Part shown: positions 1 to 8,674 of the stretch, one piece after another | Layout of the letters: the number at the start of each line of letters is the position of its first letter | Position numbering within the stretch: position 1 is the stretch's first letter | Assembly: GCF_008040165.1 (NCBI RefSeq) | Contig: NZ_VRUR01000002.1 | Coordinates: 558,001-622,000 of the forward strand | Direction: 5' to 3' | DNA from: Flagellimonas hymeniacidonis | GTDB lineage: Bacteria > Bacteroidota > Bacteroidia > Flavobacteriales > Flavobacteriaceae | Length of the DNA: 64,000 nucleotides | Notes under the pieces: model-generated | Seen by the model: the letters and a program-made list of their open reading frames with translations, nothing else | The model's database searches: none | What the model was told of the DNA's origin: nothing | Made by a program: the position numbers and the translations under genes

Positions 1-443
1 CCTGCCTCTTTGCAGTCCATTGCAATGTGTTTTCCAACTTCAAAAACCAAATCATTGTTGTCCTGCACAGCTCCCAAGGTGATGGCGTAAGGATATTGAG
101 GTGTATTTTCAATTCTCATAGCCAAACCCCATTCAGCATCAATTGCGATCAGTAATGGAATTTCTGAAGCTTTTTGATATCTGGCTATGAGATCTTTGAA
201 ACGATTATAGCTGTTCTCATTATAAACTACCTTCTTTTTGCCTTCGAAGTTGGTGGCAGCACTAGCTCGGCTATGAAAAAAACAAATAGCGCCTATAGCA
301 TTTGTTTTCAGTAAATGCTCAATTCTTGTTATTTCTTCTTCTGTATCGTTTATAAAAACGGCAGGCATAAAAAGTTGCCCTACTTTTTGAGCCAGACTCA
401 GTTTTTCCTTTGCGTCTTTATATGAAATTAAGGTGTTAGGCAT
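1..443 (-). CDS. GH3-family beta-N-acetylglucosaminidase-like protein (N-terminal part, cut by window edge)
   Basis: The reading frame begins at the ATG at 443 and runs off the left edge of the window, so only about 147 residues are visible. Near the start it reads KVGQLFMPAVF, and further on LLIAIDAEWGLAMRI; this pattern of a conserved early beta-strand followed by an 'IDAEWG' strand is typical of glycoside hydrolase family 3, including NagZ-type enzymes that remove GlcNAc from muropeptides. No signal peptide is seen, so a cytoplasmic location is likely. Its start codon overlaps the end of the upstream permease gene by 8 bases (ATGCCTAA), so translation is probably coupled. The NagZ role is inferred from the AmpG-like permease and the MurQ gene in the same locus; the catalytic residues lie outside the window. 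Confidence 0.8.
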   Translation of the reverse strand, partial: MPNTLISYKDAKEKLSLAQKVGQLFMPAVFINDTEEEITRIEHLLKTNAIGAICFFHSRASAATNFEGKKKVVYNENSYNRFKDLIARYQKASEIPLLIAIDAEWGLAMRIENTPQYPYAITLGAVQDNNDLVFEVGKHIAMDCKEA

Positions 444-1716
444 TGTCGATATTCGTTTTCTTCCCGTAATCTTCGGGATATTTTAAATATTTGAGAACCA
501 AAAATGCTGGTAATGCGGCTATCACTACCCATAGAAAGAAACCATCGTATCCTAACCATTCTTGAATATACCCACTTAACATTCCAGGAAGCATCATGCC
601 TAATGCCATAAACCCGGTTGCAATAGCATAATGGGAGGTTTTAGAAATTCCTTCAGCGATATAAATCAGATAAATTAAAAAGGCGGCAAACCCAAATCCG
701 TAACCAAATTGTTCTATAATTACCGTACCTACTACTGCAAAAAGACTTTGCGTTTGGGTGATGGCAAGTATGGCATATAATACATTGGGTAAATTAAGGG
801 CCAGCAGCATTGGAAACATCCACTTTTTGAGTCCATCCCGTGAGATTAAAATCCCTCCGATAATCCCACCTATGGAAAGCATGATAACACCAACAGTGCC
901 ATAAATGGTACCGACTGCTTCTGTTGAATACTCCAATCCGCCTACCTCTAAGGTGTCCAATAAAAATGGAGAGGCCATTTTAACCAATTGCGATTCTCCT
1001 AATCGATAAGTAAGGATAAACAATAATGCTACGCCTATCTGGTTTTTCTTGAAAAATGATGTAAAAACTTCCAAGAAACTAGCTGGTTTTTCTGTAGACT
1101 CCTTTGCTGATTCTTCATACTTTGGTGTAACAAAAAAGTTGGAAATGGTCAGTATCAACATTAACACTGCTGCGCAAATCATGGTCATGGACCATGCCTT
1201 GGTATTGTCTCCATATTTATGCTCAAGATATCCCGCAAAAATGACCAAAAGGCCTTGGCCGGTTACCATGGCAAGACGGTAAAATGTACTTCGCAACCCT
1301 ATAAAAAAGGACTGCTTTTTTTGTGTAAGCCCAATCATATAATAGCCATCGGAAGCAATATCATTTGTGGCTGAAGCAAATGCTGCCATCCAAAAGAATG
1401 CCAGCGTAATAACGAAAAAGGAATTAGATGGCAGGAAAAAACCTATTCCCAAAAATGCCAATGCCACTACCAATTGCATGCCCAAAAACCATTTTCTTTT
1501 GGTGCCGTTTAAATCAACCAAAGGACTCCAAAGTGGTTTTAAAACCCATGGCAAATAGAGCCAACTGGTGTATAAACCTATCTCCGCATTGCCTATTCCC
1601 AGTCTTTTGTACATGATTACTGATACGGTAACAACAAGAATATATGGAATGCCCTGAGTGAAATAGAGTACAGGTATCCATGCCCATGCTCCTTTATCTT
1701 TTTTAACTGTGTTCAT
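436..1716 (-). CDS. AmpG-like MFS permease (muropeptide / amino-sugar import)
   Basis: A 426-residue polytopic membrane protein with about 12 hydrophobic segments. The opening (WIPVLYFTQGIPY, then a KPLWSPLVD motif near residue 60) is characteristic of the AmpG/PAT group of the major facilitator superfamily, whose best-known member imports anhydromuropeptides across the inner membrane. The C-terminus overlaps the start of the GH3 gene by 8 bases, and the DUF187 glycosidase lies 31 bases upstream, so the three genes look like one transcript. The neighbourhood (GH3, SusCD, MurQ, NagB-like enzyme) supports a substrate containing GlcNAc or MurNAc. The exact substrate cannot be read from the sequence. 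Confidence 0.8.
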   Translation of the reverse strand: MNTVKKDKGAWAWIPVLYFTQGIPYILVVTVSVIMYKRLGIGNAEIGLYTSWLYLPWVLKPLWSPLVDLNGTKRKWFLGMQLVVALAFLGIGFFLPSNSFFVITLAFFWMAAFASATNDIASDGYYMIGLTQKKQSFFIGLRSTFYRLAMVTGQGLLVIFAGYLEHKYGDNTKAWSMTMICAAVLMLILTISNFFVTPKYEESAKESTEKPASFLEVFTSFFKKNQIGVALLFILTYRLGESQLVKMASPFLLDTLEVGGLEYSTEAVGTIYGTVGVIMLSIGGIIGGILISRDGLKKWMFPMLLALNLPNVLYAILAITQTQSLFAVVGTVIIEQFGYGFGFAAFLIYLIYIAEGISKTSHYAIATGFMALGMMLPGMLSGYIQEWLGYDGFFLWVVIAALPAFLVLKYLKYPEDYGKKTNIDNA

Positions 1717-1747
1717 TTCAAATACCTCTTGTTTTTTGATTGCATGA

Positions 1748-3259
1748 TCAATCTGATTTTAAGGTTAATGGTTGCACTTTACTTTGATTACCATACGTAT
1801 CTATAACCATGATATAAATATTTTTTTTTCGCAATTTTGGGGTTAGTTGTATTCGGTTGCAGCTAGAATTTTGACCTACGGAAAGATACTGCTTTCTTAT
1901 GAGCTGTTTTTGATTTGGAATTTTCGGTGTTGCCTTGTAAAAATGCAAAAATCTGGGAATATTGTCCTGATGTGTAATGCAAATGTTTAGATATTCGTTT
2001 TGTATTTGGCTAGATGTTATTGTGGGAGCATTAACCTTTCTTTTTTCTTTAGTAAGCCCAATAGGGTTTTGTGAAGGATACAGATAAAACTTTCTTTTTA
2101 GAGTCTTTGAAACGTTTTCATGTTTTCCAATGAGGGACTTGGCACTGAAGAAAACATTTCCATTAATTTCTTGTTGCAATCTTGCTAAAACGAGTTGTTT
2201 TGGAATCTCATTTTTTCGTTTCCAGGCTTTGTCTTTGTTGTTTTTTATTTTGTAGGTGCCATTGCCAATATAGAGGTTGGTGTTTTTGGTATTATTTGCC
2301 CACCATTTGGTGATGATACGATGTGATGCTGGGGGATAATCCATGCTCCAATATGCTTGAGGGACCAGGTAATCCAACCAACCTTCCCTAGACCACAAAA
2401 GGGGGTCGGCGTACAAATCTTCATAGGTTGTTTGTCCTGCTTTGGTATTTGAACCTTTTGGGTCTGTGGAATTATTTTTCCATACTCCGAAGGGGCTAAT
2501 ACCAAATTGAACCCATGGTTTATTCTTTTTGATGACTTTATGCACGTTTTTTACCAAGGAGTCTACATTGCTTCTTCGCCAGTCTTCCATGTTTTGATTT
2601 TGTAATCCATGTTTTTTAAAAGAAAGTGAATCGTTGAAGATTTCACCCTTAATTTTATAAGGATAGAAATAATCATCAAAATGAATTGCATCTACATCGT
2701 AATTTGATACAACTTCTTCTATAATATTGGTCAGTTTTTGTTGTACCTCGGGCAAGCCAGGATTGTAGTAATATTTTTTACCATATTTAAGCATCCAATT
2801 CGGATGTTGGTAAAAATCATGCTCTTTGGACAAAGCCATCGTGTCCAAATCAAAAGTAGCACGATAAGGGTTGAGCCATGCATGAAATTCCATTCCTCTT
2901 TTATGAGTTTGGGCAATCATCCATTCCAGAGGTTCATTGAAATCTTTTGGTGTTTCTCCTTCAACACCAGTAAGGTATTTAGACCATGGCGCTAAATCTG
3001 TTTTATAAAATGCATCTCCAGCGGTCCTAATTTGCACTATTGCGGCATTGAAGTTTAGATTCTGATAGAAATCCAAGATTTCAATGAAATCCTTTTTTTG
3101 CTTTTCGGATGAGTCATTAGCGTTTTTAGGCCAATCAATGTTCTTAACCGTTGCAATCCAAACTCCTCTAAATTCAATCTTTGGAGCTGTATAGGTCACT
3201 CGTGATACCGAACAAGAGATGAATAAAAAAATAAGGATTAAAGATGCGCTTCTAAACAT
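1748..3259 (-). CDS. DUF187 / GHL10 glycoside-hydrolase-like lipoprotein
   Basis: A 503-residue protein with a lipoprotein signal peptide (lipobox FISC, Cys16), hence anchored in the outer membrane or on the cell surface. After the signal comes FRGVWIATVKNIDWP, the signature opening of the DUF187 (GHL10, YngK-like) TIM-barrel family, followed by AIHFDDYFYPY near residues 192-202, a conserved acidic strand of that family. The barrel spans roughly residues 28-350; a C-terminal all-beta segment follows. Members of this family are found with peptidoglycan- and amino-sugar-degrading genes, and here the gene sits between SusD and an AmpG-like permease. A role cutting a GlcNAc/MurNAc-containing glycan outside the cytoplasm is inference. 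Confidence 0.8.
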   Translation of the reverse strand: MFRSASLILIFLFISCSVSRVTYTAPKIEFRGVWIATVKNIDWPKNANDSSEKQKKDFIEILDFYQNLNFNAAIVQIRTAGDAFYKTDLAPWSKYLTGVEGETPKDFNEPLEWMIAQTHKRGMEFHAWLNPYRATFDLDTMALSKEHDFYQHPNWMLKYGKKYYYNPGLPEVQQKLTNIIEEVVSNYDVDAIHFDDYFYPYKIKGEIFNDSLSFKKHGLQNQNMEDWRRSNVDSLVKNVHKVIKKNKPWVQFGISPFGVWKNNSTDPKGSNTKAGQTTYEDLYADPLLWSREGWLDYLVPQAYWSMDYPPASHRIITKWWANNTKNTNLYIGNGTYKIKNNKDKAWKRKNEIPKQLVLARLQQEINGNVFFSAKSLIGKHENVSKTLKRKFYLYPSQNPIGLTKEKRKVNAPTITSSQIQNEYLNICITHQDNIPRFLHFYKATPKIPNQKQLIRKQYLSVGQNSSCNRIQLTPKLRKKNIYIMVIDTYGNQSKVQPLTLKSD

Positions 3260-3271
3260 AACAGATAAATA

Positions 3272-3306
3272 AAAAGGCCTACTTCTGGACTAAATGTAGG
3301 CCTTTT
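3272..3306 (-). terminator. Intercistronic hairpin between susD-like and DUF187 genes
   Basis: Perfect 11-bp inverted repeat (AAAAGGCCTAC / GTAGGCCTTTT) with a 13-base loop. On the minus strand it follows the SusD stop and precedes the DUF187 start, with a short T run. It may terminate part of the SusCD transcript, or stabilise its 3' end, so that downstream enzyme genes are expressed at a lower level. Confidence 0.65.
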
Positions 3307-3347
3307 CGCTTGATTAACTAAAAACTAACAAACTCAAACAAAGTTGT

Positions 3348-4679
3348 TTATATTGATGGGTCAGCAGGTGTATTTGGATTGCTATTTCTTTCCAAATCGG
3401 GGTACGGATAAAAATTCCTGTTCCGTTCTTCATCATAGTTCATGGCCGCACCACTTGGTTGTGGTCTATCAAATCGTCTACTGTCCTCCAAACTCATTCC
3501 CGTAAGAAAAAGCTCTGATCGTCTATTTCTTAATACTTCGATAAGCAAAGCATCTACGGTATTGTCACCTGCATATGCAGCTACATTTGCATTTACTTCG
3601 AATGGATCATCAGTATCCGTAAGCACTTCATCCAAAGCGGCGGTTGCTGCTGCTAAATTAGGAGTACCTTGTCTTAGATTGGCTTCCGCTATAATAAGAT
3701 TCATTTCATCTGGAATATACACGGGCAATGAACCTGTATTTACATTAAAGAATCCTGCTAAATCTTCTATGGGTAACCCATTCTGGTTCGTCTCATCTAA
3801 AGCGACTAGATAGAAAGCGAGTCTACCATCAGCAGCATCAAAAACAAACTCTGCAGGTAATCCAAAATTGTCTCTAGGTTTAAAGTTAGGGGCATCATTT
3901 TGAAACACTCTTGCCCAAATAGGATTTAGATTTTGTGAATCGTATGCAAAAACCGATGTGGAATTCAAATCAACACTATTGGCTGCAGCGATAGCCGCAT
4001 CATAGTTGCCCGCAAACAAATTGTAACGTGCAGTCATAGCCAATATGGTATTTTCCAAGTCTATATTGCCTAGGGTAATGGCATCGGTAAATTCATCCGA
4101 AGCCGCATTTGAAGAAAGTTGGCTACTTGCCTCATTTAAAAGCGTAATAGCAGTCAAAAAACCTTCATTCCTTGATACGAATGTAGCATCGTTGTTATTA
4201 CTTGTTTCCACAATTACTTGCTCATAGTTTTGTGCAAGACTACCTATGGCCATCGCTTTAAAAAGCTTGGCGTGAGCAATCAACCCACTTTGCGTTCCTG
4301 ACTCTAGTTCAATGGTTGCTGTGTTTGCTTCAATATCCTCTGCAATTTTTATCACACGAAGCATGGTGGACCATAATCCTTGAACATTTGAATTGAAGTT
4401 GGGTAGGGTAGCCCCTCCATCTTCCAATTCTATCATGTTCTGGAATGTAGTTGTAATTCCACCTTCTCTTGTAGTGATTGCAGGTGTCTCCACAATCCAT
4501 CTTACACCAGTGGTGGAAAATAATTGTTGTAGCCCTACGGCGGTGGCAAGGATTCCTTCACGAGAAGAAAATGTTTGCTCTTCTGTTGCTGCATTTGGAT
4601 TGTCAAAATCAGTTTCACAAGAGACAACTCCCAGGTAAAGTGAAATGCAAATGATACTATATTTTATACTGTTTTTCAT
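3348..4679 (-). CDS. SusD/RagB-family outer-membrane glycan-binding lipoprotein
   Basis: About 443 residues from the ATG at 4679. That start is preferred over an ATG 30 bases further upstream because it gives a proper lipoprotein signal (MKNSIKYSI...LGVVSC, lipobox Cys21). The body is the helical TPR-like fold of SusD/RagB, with the usual late element LIEVLRNRRSELFLTGMSLEDSRRF near residues 378-402. It is encoded directly after a SusC-type TonB-dependent channel, so the two should form a SusCD import complex on the outer membrane. It is shorter than many SusD proteins (about 500-550 residues). The substrate is inferred from the locus to be an amino-sugar glycan or peptidoglycan fragment. Confidence 0.9.
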   Translation of the reverse strand: MKNSIKYSIICISLYLGVVSCETDFDNPNAATEEQTFSSREGILATAVGLQQLFSTTGVRWIVETPAITTREGGITTTFQNMIELEDGGATLPNFNSNVQGLWSTMLRVIKIAEDIEANTATIELESGTQSGLIAHAKLFKAMAIGSLAQNYEQVIVETSNNNDATFVSRNEGFLTAITLLNEASSQLSSNAASDEFTDAITLGNIDLENTILAMTARYNLFAGNYDAAIAAANSVDLNSTSVFAYDSQNLNPIWARVFQNDAPNFKPRDNFGLPAEFVFDAADGRLAFYLVALDETNQNGLPIEDLAGFFNVNTGSLPVYIPDEMNLIIAEANLRQGTPNLAAATAALDEVLTDTDDPFEVNANVAAYAGDNTVDALLIEVLRNRRSELFLTGMSLEDSRRFDRPQPSGAAMNYDEERNRNFYPYPDLERNSNPNTPADPSI

Positions 4680-4695
4680 CGTAGCTTTTTTTTGA

Positions 4696-7600
4696 TTAGA
4701 AACTAACATTGATTCCTAGTTGATATGTTCTTGGAATTGGGACTCCGGCAAAATCAAAACCTCTTACTCCATTACTTTGACCTGCTGTGTTTATTTCAGG
4801 ATCCCATCCTGAATAATCATCCCATGAAATTAAATTTCTTCCTACTAAACTCACCTCAACATTATCAATTCCTTCAAGAGGAGGTTTAAATCCGTAGCTG
4901 ATAGCCAATTCTCTTAATTTTACAAAAGAACCGTCTTCCACAAATTCTTCGAAGATACCTGCCTGCGCACCTCCAAATCCTTTAGGTCTATTGCCCAACA
5001 ATTCTTGTCCGACATTATAGCCTCCGCCAAAAATCACATTGTCTAGAAGCCTTCTATTCCAATTGAAGACATCGAAACCTTGAACAGCATCCAACTGTAT
5101 GCGGAGTTTAAAATTTTTGTAGGCAAATTCATTAATCAACGAACCAAACCAATCTGGGTTAGGATCTCCGATTACTTTAGAGCTCTCACCATCTGGTGTG
5201 GTACCTCTAAAAGGATATCCATCTGCATCTAAAGAAATACTCCCATCCGCTTCGCGAGCGTAAAATTGCCTAAAAAATACACCTAAAGGCTCACCTTCTA
5301 TGGCAAAATTAGTTGAGAAACTTCCTGCAAGAGATAATTGTCCTCCTCCCGCTATACGGGTAACTGTGTTTTCATTCTTCGAGAAAGTGGCGGTAACATC
5401 CCAAGAAAAATCATTAGATTTTACTGGAGCACCTTTTAACAGGATTTCTATACCCTTATTTTCCAAGTCTCCCACATTTTCAATTCTGGAACCAAATCCG
5501 GTGGAAGGTGCCAATTCTCTTGGCAGGAGTAAATCCGTTACATCCTGCTTATAATAGGTAAATTCGATACCTAATCTATTGTTTAAGAATCCTGCATCAA
5601 AACCAAATTCAATTTCTTCTTGTCTTTCAGGAGCAATATTTAAATCACCTTGTTCTGGCGCTGAGTTTATATTGCCGTTACCCGCTGGAACTAAGCTTGG
5701 AGAACCATTTATGGAAAATGGAGTTAATGTTGTAAATCTTTGGAAAGCTGAAAGGGCGGTTAGGTTACCAGCCTGTCCCCAAGAACTTCTTATCTTGAAA
5801 GTGTTAAAAGCGTCTCCAAAAGTATTCTCCCAAAAATCTTCTTCTGATATTACATAGGACAAACTAGCTTTTGCATACAACTGATTTCTTTCGTCCTCAC
5901 CAAAAGTAGAGGCGCCATCTAATCGTAATGCTCCATTAATATATAGTTTGTCTTTATAGCTAAAGGATTGTTGTAAAAAAGACCCCCAATAGGAAATTTG
6001 AGAACGGGTTTCCCCTTGGGCTAATATGCTTCCATCTGAAGCGACTTGCACCACTGGTGCCAACCCATCAGCCTCAATACCTATTCTTTCAAATTCTTCA
6101 TACTGCCATGAACCACCTAAAGTGGTTGTAGATTCGATATCTTCATTGATTGGTGTCCTGTAGGTAAGGTTTAAATCACTGTTGTATTGGAAATTGTTGA
6201 TGTCTGCTCGTCTTGAAAAGCCGTTTCCGTTTGGTGAGGTATTATTTATAGGAATAAATGCCGTAGCTGACTGATTGTAAAAGTCAATCCCTAGAAGGTA
6301 ATTGGCACGCAACTTTTCAGTGATTTTTGCATTTAAACCAACACTGGTAATAACCCTGTTTACTTTTTGACCAAAATCGAAACGGTTAACCGCTTCGGCA
6401 GGATTTGTCCTTGGTACCAAAAGTGAGGTGACCGGATAAACACCGGATGCGTCTGGTGCAGGGTTTATAGAATTATCACTAAATACAAAACCTGTTATGG
6501 CTCCATACGCAGCATTGATACCACCATTTGGAATATCGTTGCTTACGCTTCGTGTGAAATTCAGACCGGCATTGATATCCAACCAATCAAAAGCTTTTTG
6601 CGTGATGTTGGTTTTAAAACCAATACGTTGGAAGTCAGTGTTCTTAATAACTCCTTCATTATCCAAAAAGGAACCAGAAATGTAATAGGAGGTTTTTTCA
6701 TTACCTCCAGTTACTGAAAGAAAGTTTTCAATCCCAAATCCTGATTGGAAGAATTCATCTTGAAGATTAAACCGCTCTACGGCTACAGTTTCCAAATTTT
6801 CACGATCAAAAGGATCAACCCATGCTAAAGGAACTGTATTGTAATCAATTTCTTTACGGAGTTCATTTACTCTTATATTGGTGGTAAAAGTGAATTTGGG
6901 ATCTCCAGAAGTTCCTCTTTTAGTGAAAATCTGAACGACACCGTTACTGGCTCGTGAGCCATAAATTGCTGCTGCCGCTGCTCCTTTTATTACTTCTATA
7001 CGCTCAATGTCATTTGGGTTTAGGTCCACCAATCTGTTTTGGGAATTACCGCCTAAATCAACTAAAGCATTACTGTTACTGGAATTGCTTATTATAATTC
7101 CATCAACGATATATAAAGGATCAGAATTTCCTAATACAGTACTGGGTCCCCTTAGGCGAATACTAATACCACCTGCAGGATCACCAGAGTTTTGCTGTAC
7201 CAAAGCACCTGATATTTTACCAGAAATAGCCTGATCTACCGCTATGGCTCCATTGTTGACTAAATCTTCTGCTTTAACAGAGGAGATGGCATTACCTAAG
7301 GTTCGCTTGTTTACACCAGCAGGGTTACCGGTTACAACCACTTCATCCAGACTTAACAAGTCTTCAGACATGGCAATGGCATTTGTTACCTCACCGCTTG
7401 AAAAACTGACACTTACTTTTTGGGTAGAATACCCTAGATAACTGGCAATAAGCGTGTAATCTCCTGGTTGAAGATTTACTTGAAAACGGTAGTTTCCGTC
7501 AAAATCGGTTACAGCTCCGTAAGAAGTGTTTTCAATAAAAACGGAAACCCCCGGAATGGGTGTTCCATTTCTACTGTCGGTTACTGCTCCAGAGAAGGAG

Positions 7601-7698
7601 CCTGAATTTTGGGAAAATGCACTGGTGCTAAGCACCACACACACCAAAAACAGTACTTGGCGTAAAATTTTTCCATTCATAAAATTAATTTTTTCCAT
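4696..7698 (-). CDS. SusC/RagA-family TonB-dependent outer-membrane transporter
   Basis: A 1000-residue protein. The signal peptide is best read from the second Met (position 7680, MNGKILRQVLFLV) although the upstream ATG at 7698 is in frame. Domains in order: a carboxypeptidase-D-like beta-sandwich (about 33-115; GAVTDSRNGTPIPGVSV), a plug with the DEVVVTG TonB-box-like segment at about 118-124, then a 22-strand barrel ending in a C-terminal aromatic (NVSF). It is the SusC partner of the SusD encoded 16 bases downstream. A divergent DeoR-type regulator gene lies 193 bases upstream, with a promoter match in between. The locus suggests import of GlcNAc/MurNAc oligomers. Confidence 0.93.
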   Translation of the reverse strand: MEKINFMNGKILRQVLFLVCVVLSTSAFSQNSGSFSGAVTDSRNGTPIPGVSVFIENTSYGAVTDFDGNYRFQVNLQPGDYTLIASYLGYSTQKVSVSFSSGEVTNAIAMSEDLLSLDEVVVTGNPAGVNKRTLGNAISSVKAEDLVNNGAIAVDQAISGKISGALVQQNSGDPAGGISIRLRGPSTVLGNSDPLYIVDGIIISNSSNSNALVDLGGNSQNRLVDLNPNDIERIEVIKGAAAAAIYGSRASNGVVQIFTKRGTSGDPKFTFTTNIRVNELRKEIDYNTVPLAWVDPFDRENLETVAVERFNLQDEFFQSGFGIENFLSVTGGNEKTSYYISGSFLDNEGVIKNTDFQRIGFKTNITQKAFDWLDINAGLNFTRSVSNDIPNGGINAAYGAITGFVFSDNSINPAPDASGVYPVTSLLVPRTNPAEAVNRFDFGQKVNRVITSVGLNAKITEKLRANYLLGIDFYNQSATAFIPINNTSPNGNGFSRRADINNFQYNSDLNLTYRTPINEDIESTTTLGGSWQYEEFERIGIEADGLAPVVQVASDGSILAQGETRSQISYWGSFLQQSFSYKDKLYINGALRLDGASTFGEDERNQLYAKASLSYVISEEDFWENTFGDAFNTFKIRSSWGQAGNLTALSAFQRFTTLTPFSINGSPSLVPAGNGNINSAPEQGDLNIAPERQEEIEFGFDAGFLNNRLGIEFTYYKQDVTDLLLPRELAPSTGFGSRIENVGDLENKGIEILLKGAPVKSNDFSWDVTATFSKNENTVTRIAGGGQLSLAGSFSTNFAIEGEPLGVFFRQFYAREADGSISLDADGYPFRGTTPDGESSKVIGDPNPDWFGSLINEFAYKNFKLRIQLDAVQGFDVFNWNRRLLDNVIFGGGYNVGQELLGNRPKGFGGAQAGIFEEFVEDGSFVKLRELAISYGFKPPLEGIDNVEVSLVGRNLISWDDYSGWDPEINTAGQSNGVRGFDFAGVPIPRTYQLGINVSF

Positions 7699-7761
7699 TT
7701 AGTGTTGGAGTTAGTTACAAATTCAAGTTCTCGTTTTACTTAATTATTGTAGAGTTCATAT

Positions 7762-7793
7762 CAAAAATATGCAAATAATCGAAAATCTTGCAA
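7762..7793 (-). promoter_or_regulatory. Promoter for the susC/susD/glycosidase/permease transcript
   Basis: Read on the minus strand there is TTG (7793-7791), a 21-base spacer, then TATTTTTG (7769-7762). This fits the Bacteroidota housekeeping promoter pattern TTG-N17-23-TAnnTTTG. It lies 64 bases upstream of the SusC start. Confidence 0.6.
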
Positions 7794-7835
7794 TGTTTTG
7801 CAATTATTTTTGTTAGATATTTCAACGTAAGCCAA

Positions 7836-7851
7836 TTTTTGCATTATTTTA
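7836..7851 (+). promoter_or_regulatory. Candidate DeoR-type operator, copy 1
   Basis: TTTTTGCATTATTTTA lies in the divergent susC/deoR region. A close match (14 of 16 bases) lies in the other divergent region of this locus at 10672-10687, and a related form (TTTTGCAATTATTTT) at 7796-7810. Both regions precede DeoR-family genes, so these may be binding sites of one or both repressors. Confidence 0.4.
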
Positions 7852-7867
7852 CATAACTGTTAATTTC

Positions 7868-7875
7868 TATTTTTG
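7868..7875 (+). promoter_or_regulatory. -7 promoter box of the first DeoR-family gene
   Basis: TATTTTTG matches the Bacteroidota TAnnTTTG box and lies 16 bases before the ATG at 7892. No TTG is found at the ideal spacing, so the assignment is moderate. Confidence 0.5.
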
Positions 7876-7891
7876 CCTAAACCAACAACCC

Positions 7892-8638
7892 ATGCTAAAA
7901 GAAGAACGCCATCAGGTAATATTGAATGAAGTGCGAATACACAATAAAGTGTTGTTGACCGATATTGCCGAGTTATTAAAGGTGTCTCCGGATACTGTGA
8001 GAAGGGATATCAAGGAACTTCATGACGCCAATAAACTTAAACGTGTTCATGGAGGGGCAATTTCGTTAGGGTTTAATCATTACAATTATGCCAATAGAGA
8101 AATATATTCTTTAGAGAAAAAATCAAAGATTGCAGAAAAAGGCATTTCGCTGCTTAAGGAAGGTCAGGTGGTTTTGTTAAGCGGTGGTACAACAAACCTG
8201 GAATTGGCCAGATTAATTCCGCCTTACCTCAAAATTACATGTTTTACCCCGAGCCTTCCTATTGCGGTTCAATTGTTACCAAAACCAAATATTGAAATCA
8301 TATTTATCGGGGGGAGGATAAATAAAGATTCACAGATTACCATTGGGGGAGGTCCTTTGGCTGCTTTGTCAGAGTTGAAAGCTGATATCTGTTTTTTAGG
8401 AGTTAACAGTATACATCCATCCGATGGTGTAACTGAATTTGATTGGGAAATTGTTCAGTTAAAAAAGGCGATGATAAAGGCTTCTAAAAAAGTAGTTGTA
8501 CCATCTATATCAGAAAAAATTAATTCTGCTCAACGCTATAAGATTTGCGATGTGGATGCTATTGATTTGTTGATTACGGAATTGGATAAAAAAGATCCAT
8601 TGTTGCAATCTTATGGAAAAAACATTGGGTTAATGTAA
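7892..8638 (+). CDS. DeoR-family transcriptional repressor (paralogue 1)
   Basis: A 248-residue protein with an N-terminal DeoR winged helix (residues 1-58: LLTDIAELLKVSPDTVRRDIKEL, then HGGAIS at about 55-60) and a C-terminal sugar-phosphate-isomerase-like sensor domain (SGGTTNLELARL near residue 96). DeoR proteins typically bind phosphosugars and repress sugar catabolic genes. It is divergent from SusC and convergent with the NagB-PIG-L fusion, with a shared terminator. It is clearly a paralogue of the regulator at 10807 (same MLKEER start and near-identical helix-turn-helix). A phosphorylated amino sugar such as GlcN6P or MurNAc6P is the likely effector; this is inference. Confidence 0.9.
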   Translation: MLKEERHQVILNEVRIHNKVLLTDIAELLKVSPDTVRRDIKELHDANKLKRVHGGAISLGFNHYNYANREIYSLEKKSKIAEKGISLLKEGQVVLLSGGTTNLELARLIPPYLKITCFTPSLPIAVQLLPKPNIEIIFIGGRINKDSQITIGGGPLAALSELKADICFLGVNSIHPSDGVTEFDWEIVQLKKAMIKASKKVVVPSISEKINSAQRYKICDVDAIDLLITELDKKDPLLQSYGKNIGLM

Positions 8639-8639
8639 A

Positions 8640-8669
8640 AAAAGAGGCCCATTATAATGGGCCTCTTTT
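8640..8669. terminator. Bidirectional terminator
   Basis: Perfect 11-bp inverted repeat AAAAGAGGCCC / GGGCCTCTTTT around an AT-rich 8-base loop, with A and T runs on both sides. It lies between the converging DeoR and NagB-like genes and can serve both. Confidence 0.9.
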
Positions 8670-8674
8670 GGGAC

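Noticed and set aside
7838-7841. TTTG as the -33 element of the first DeoR promoter
   Set aside because: Spacing to the TAnnTTTG box is 26 bases, longer than the usual 17-23.
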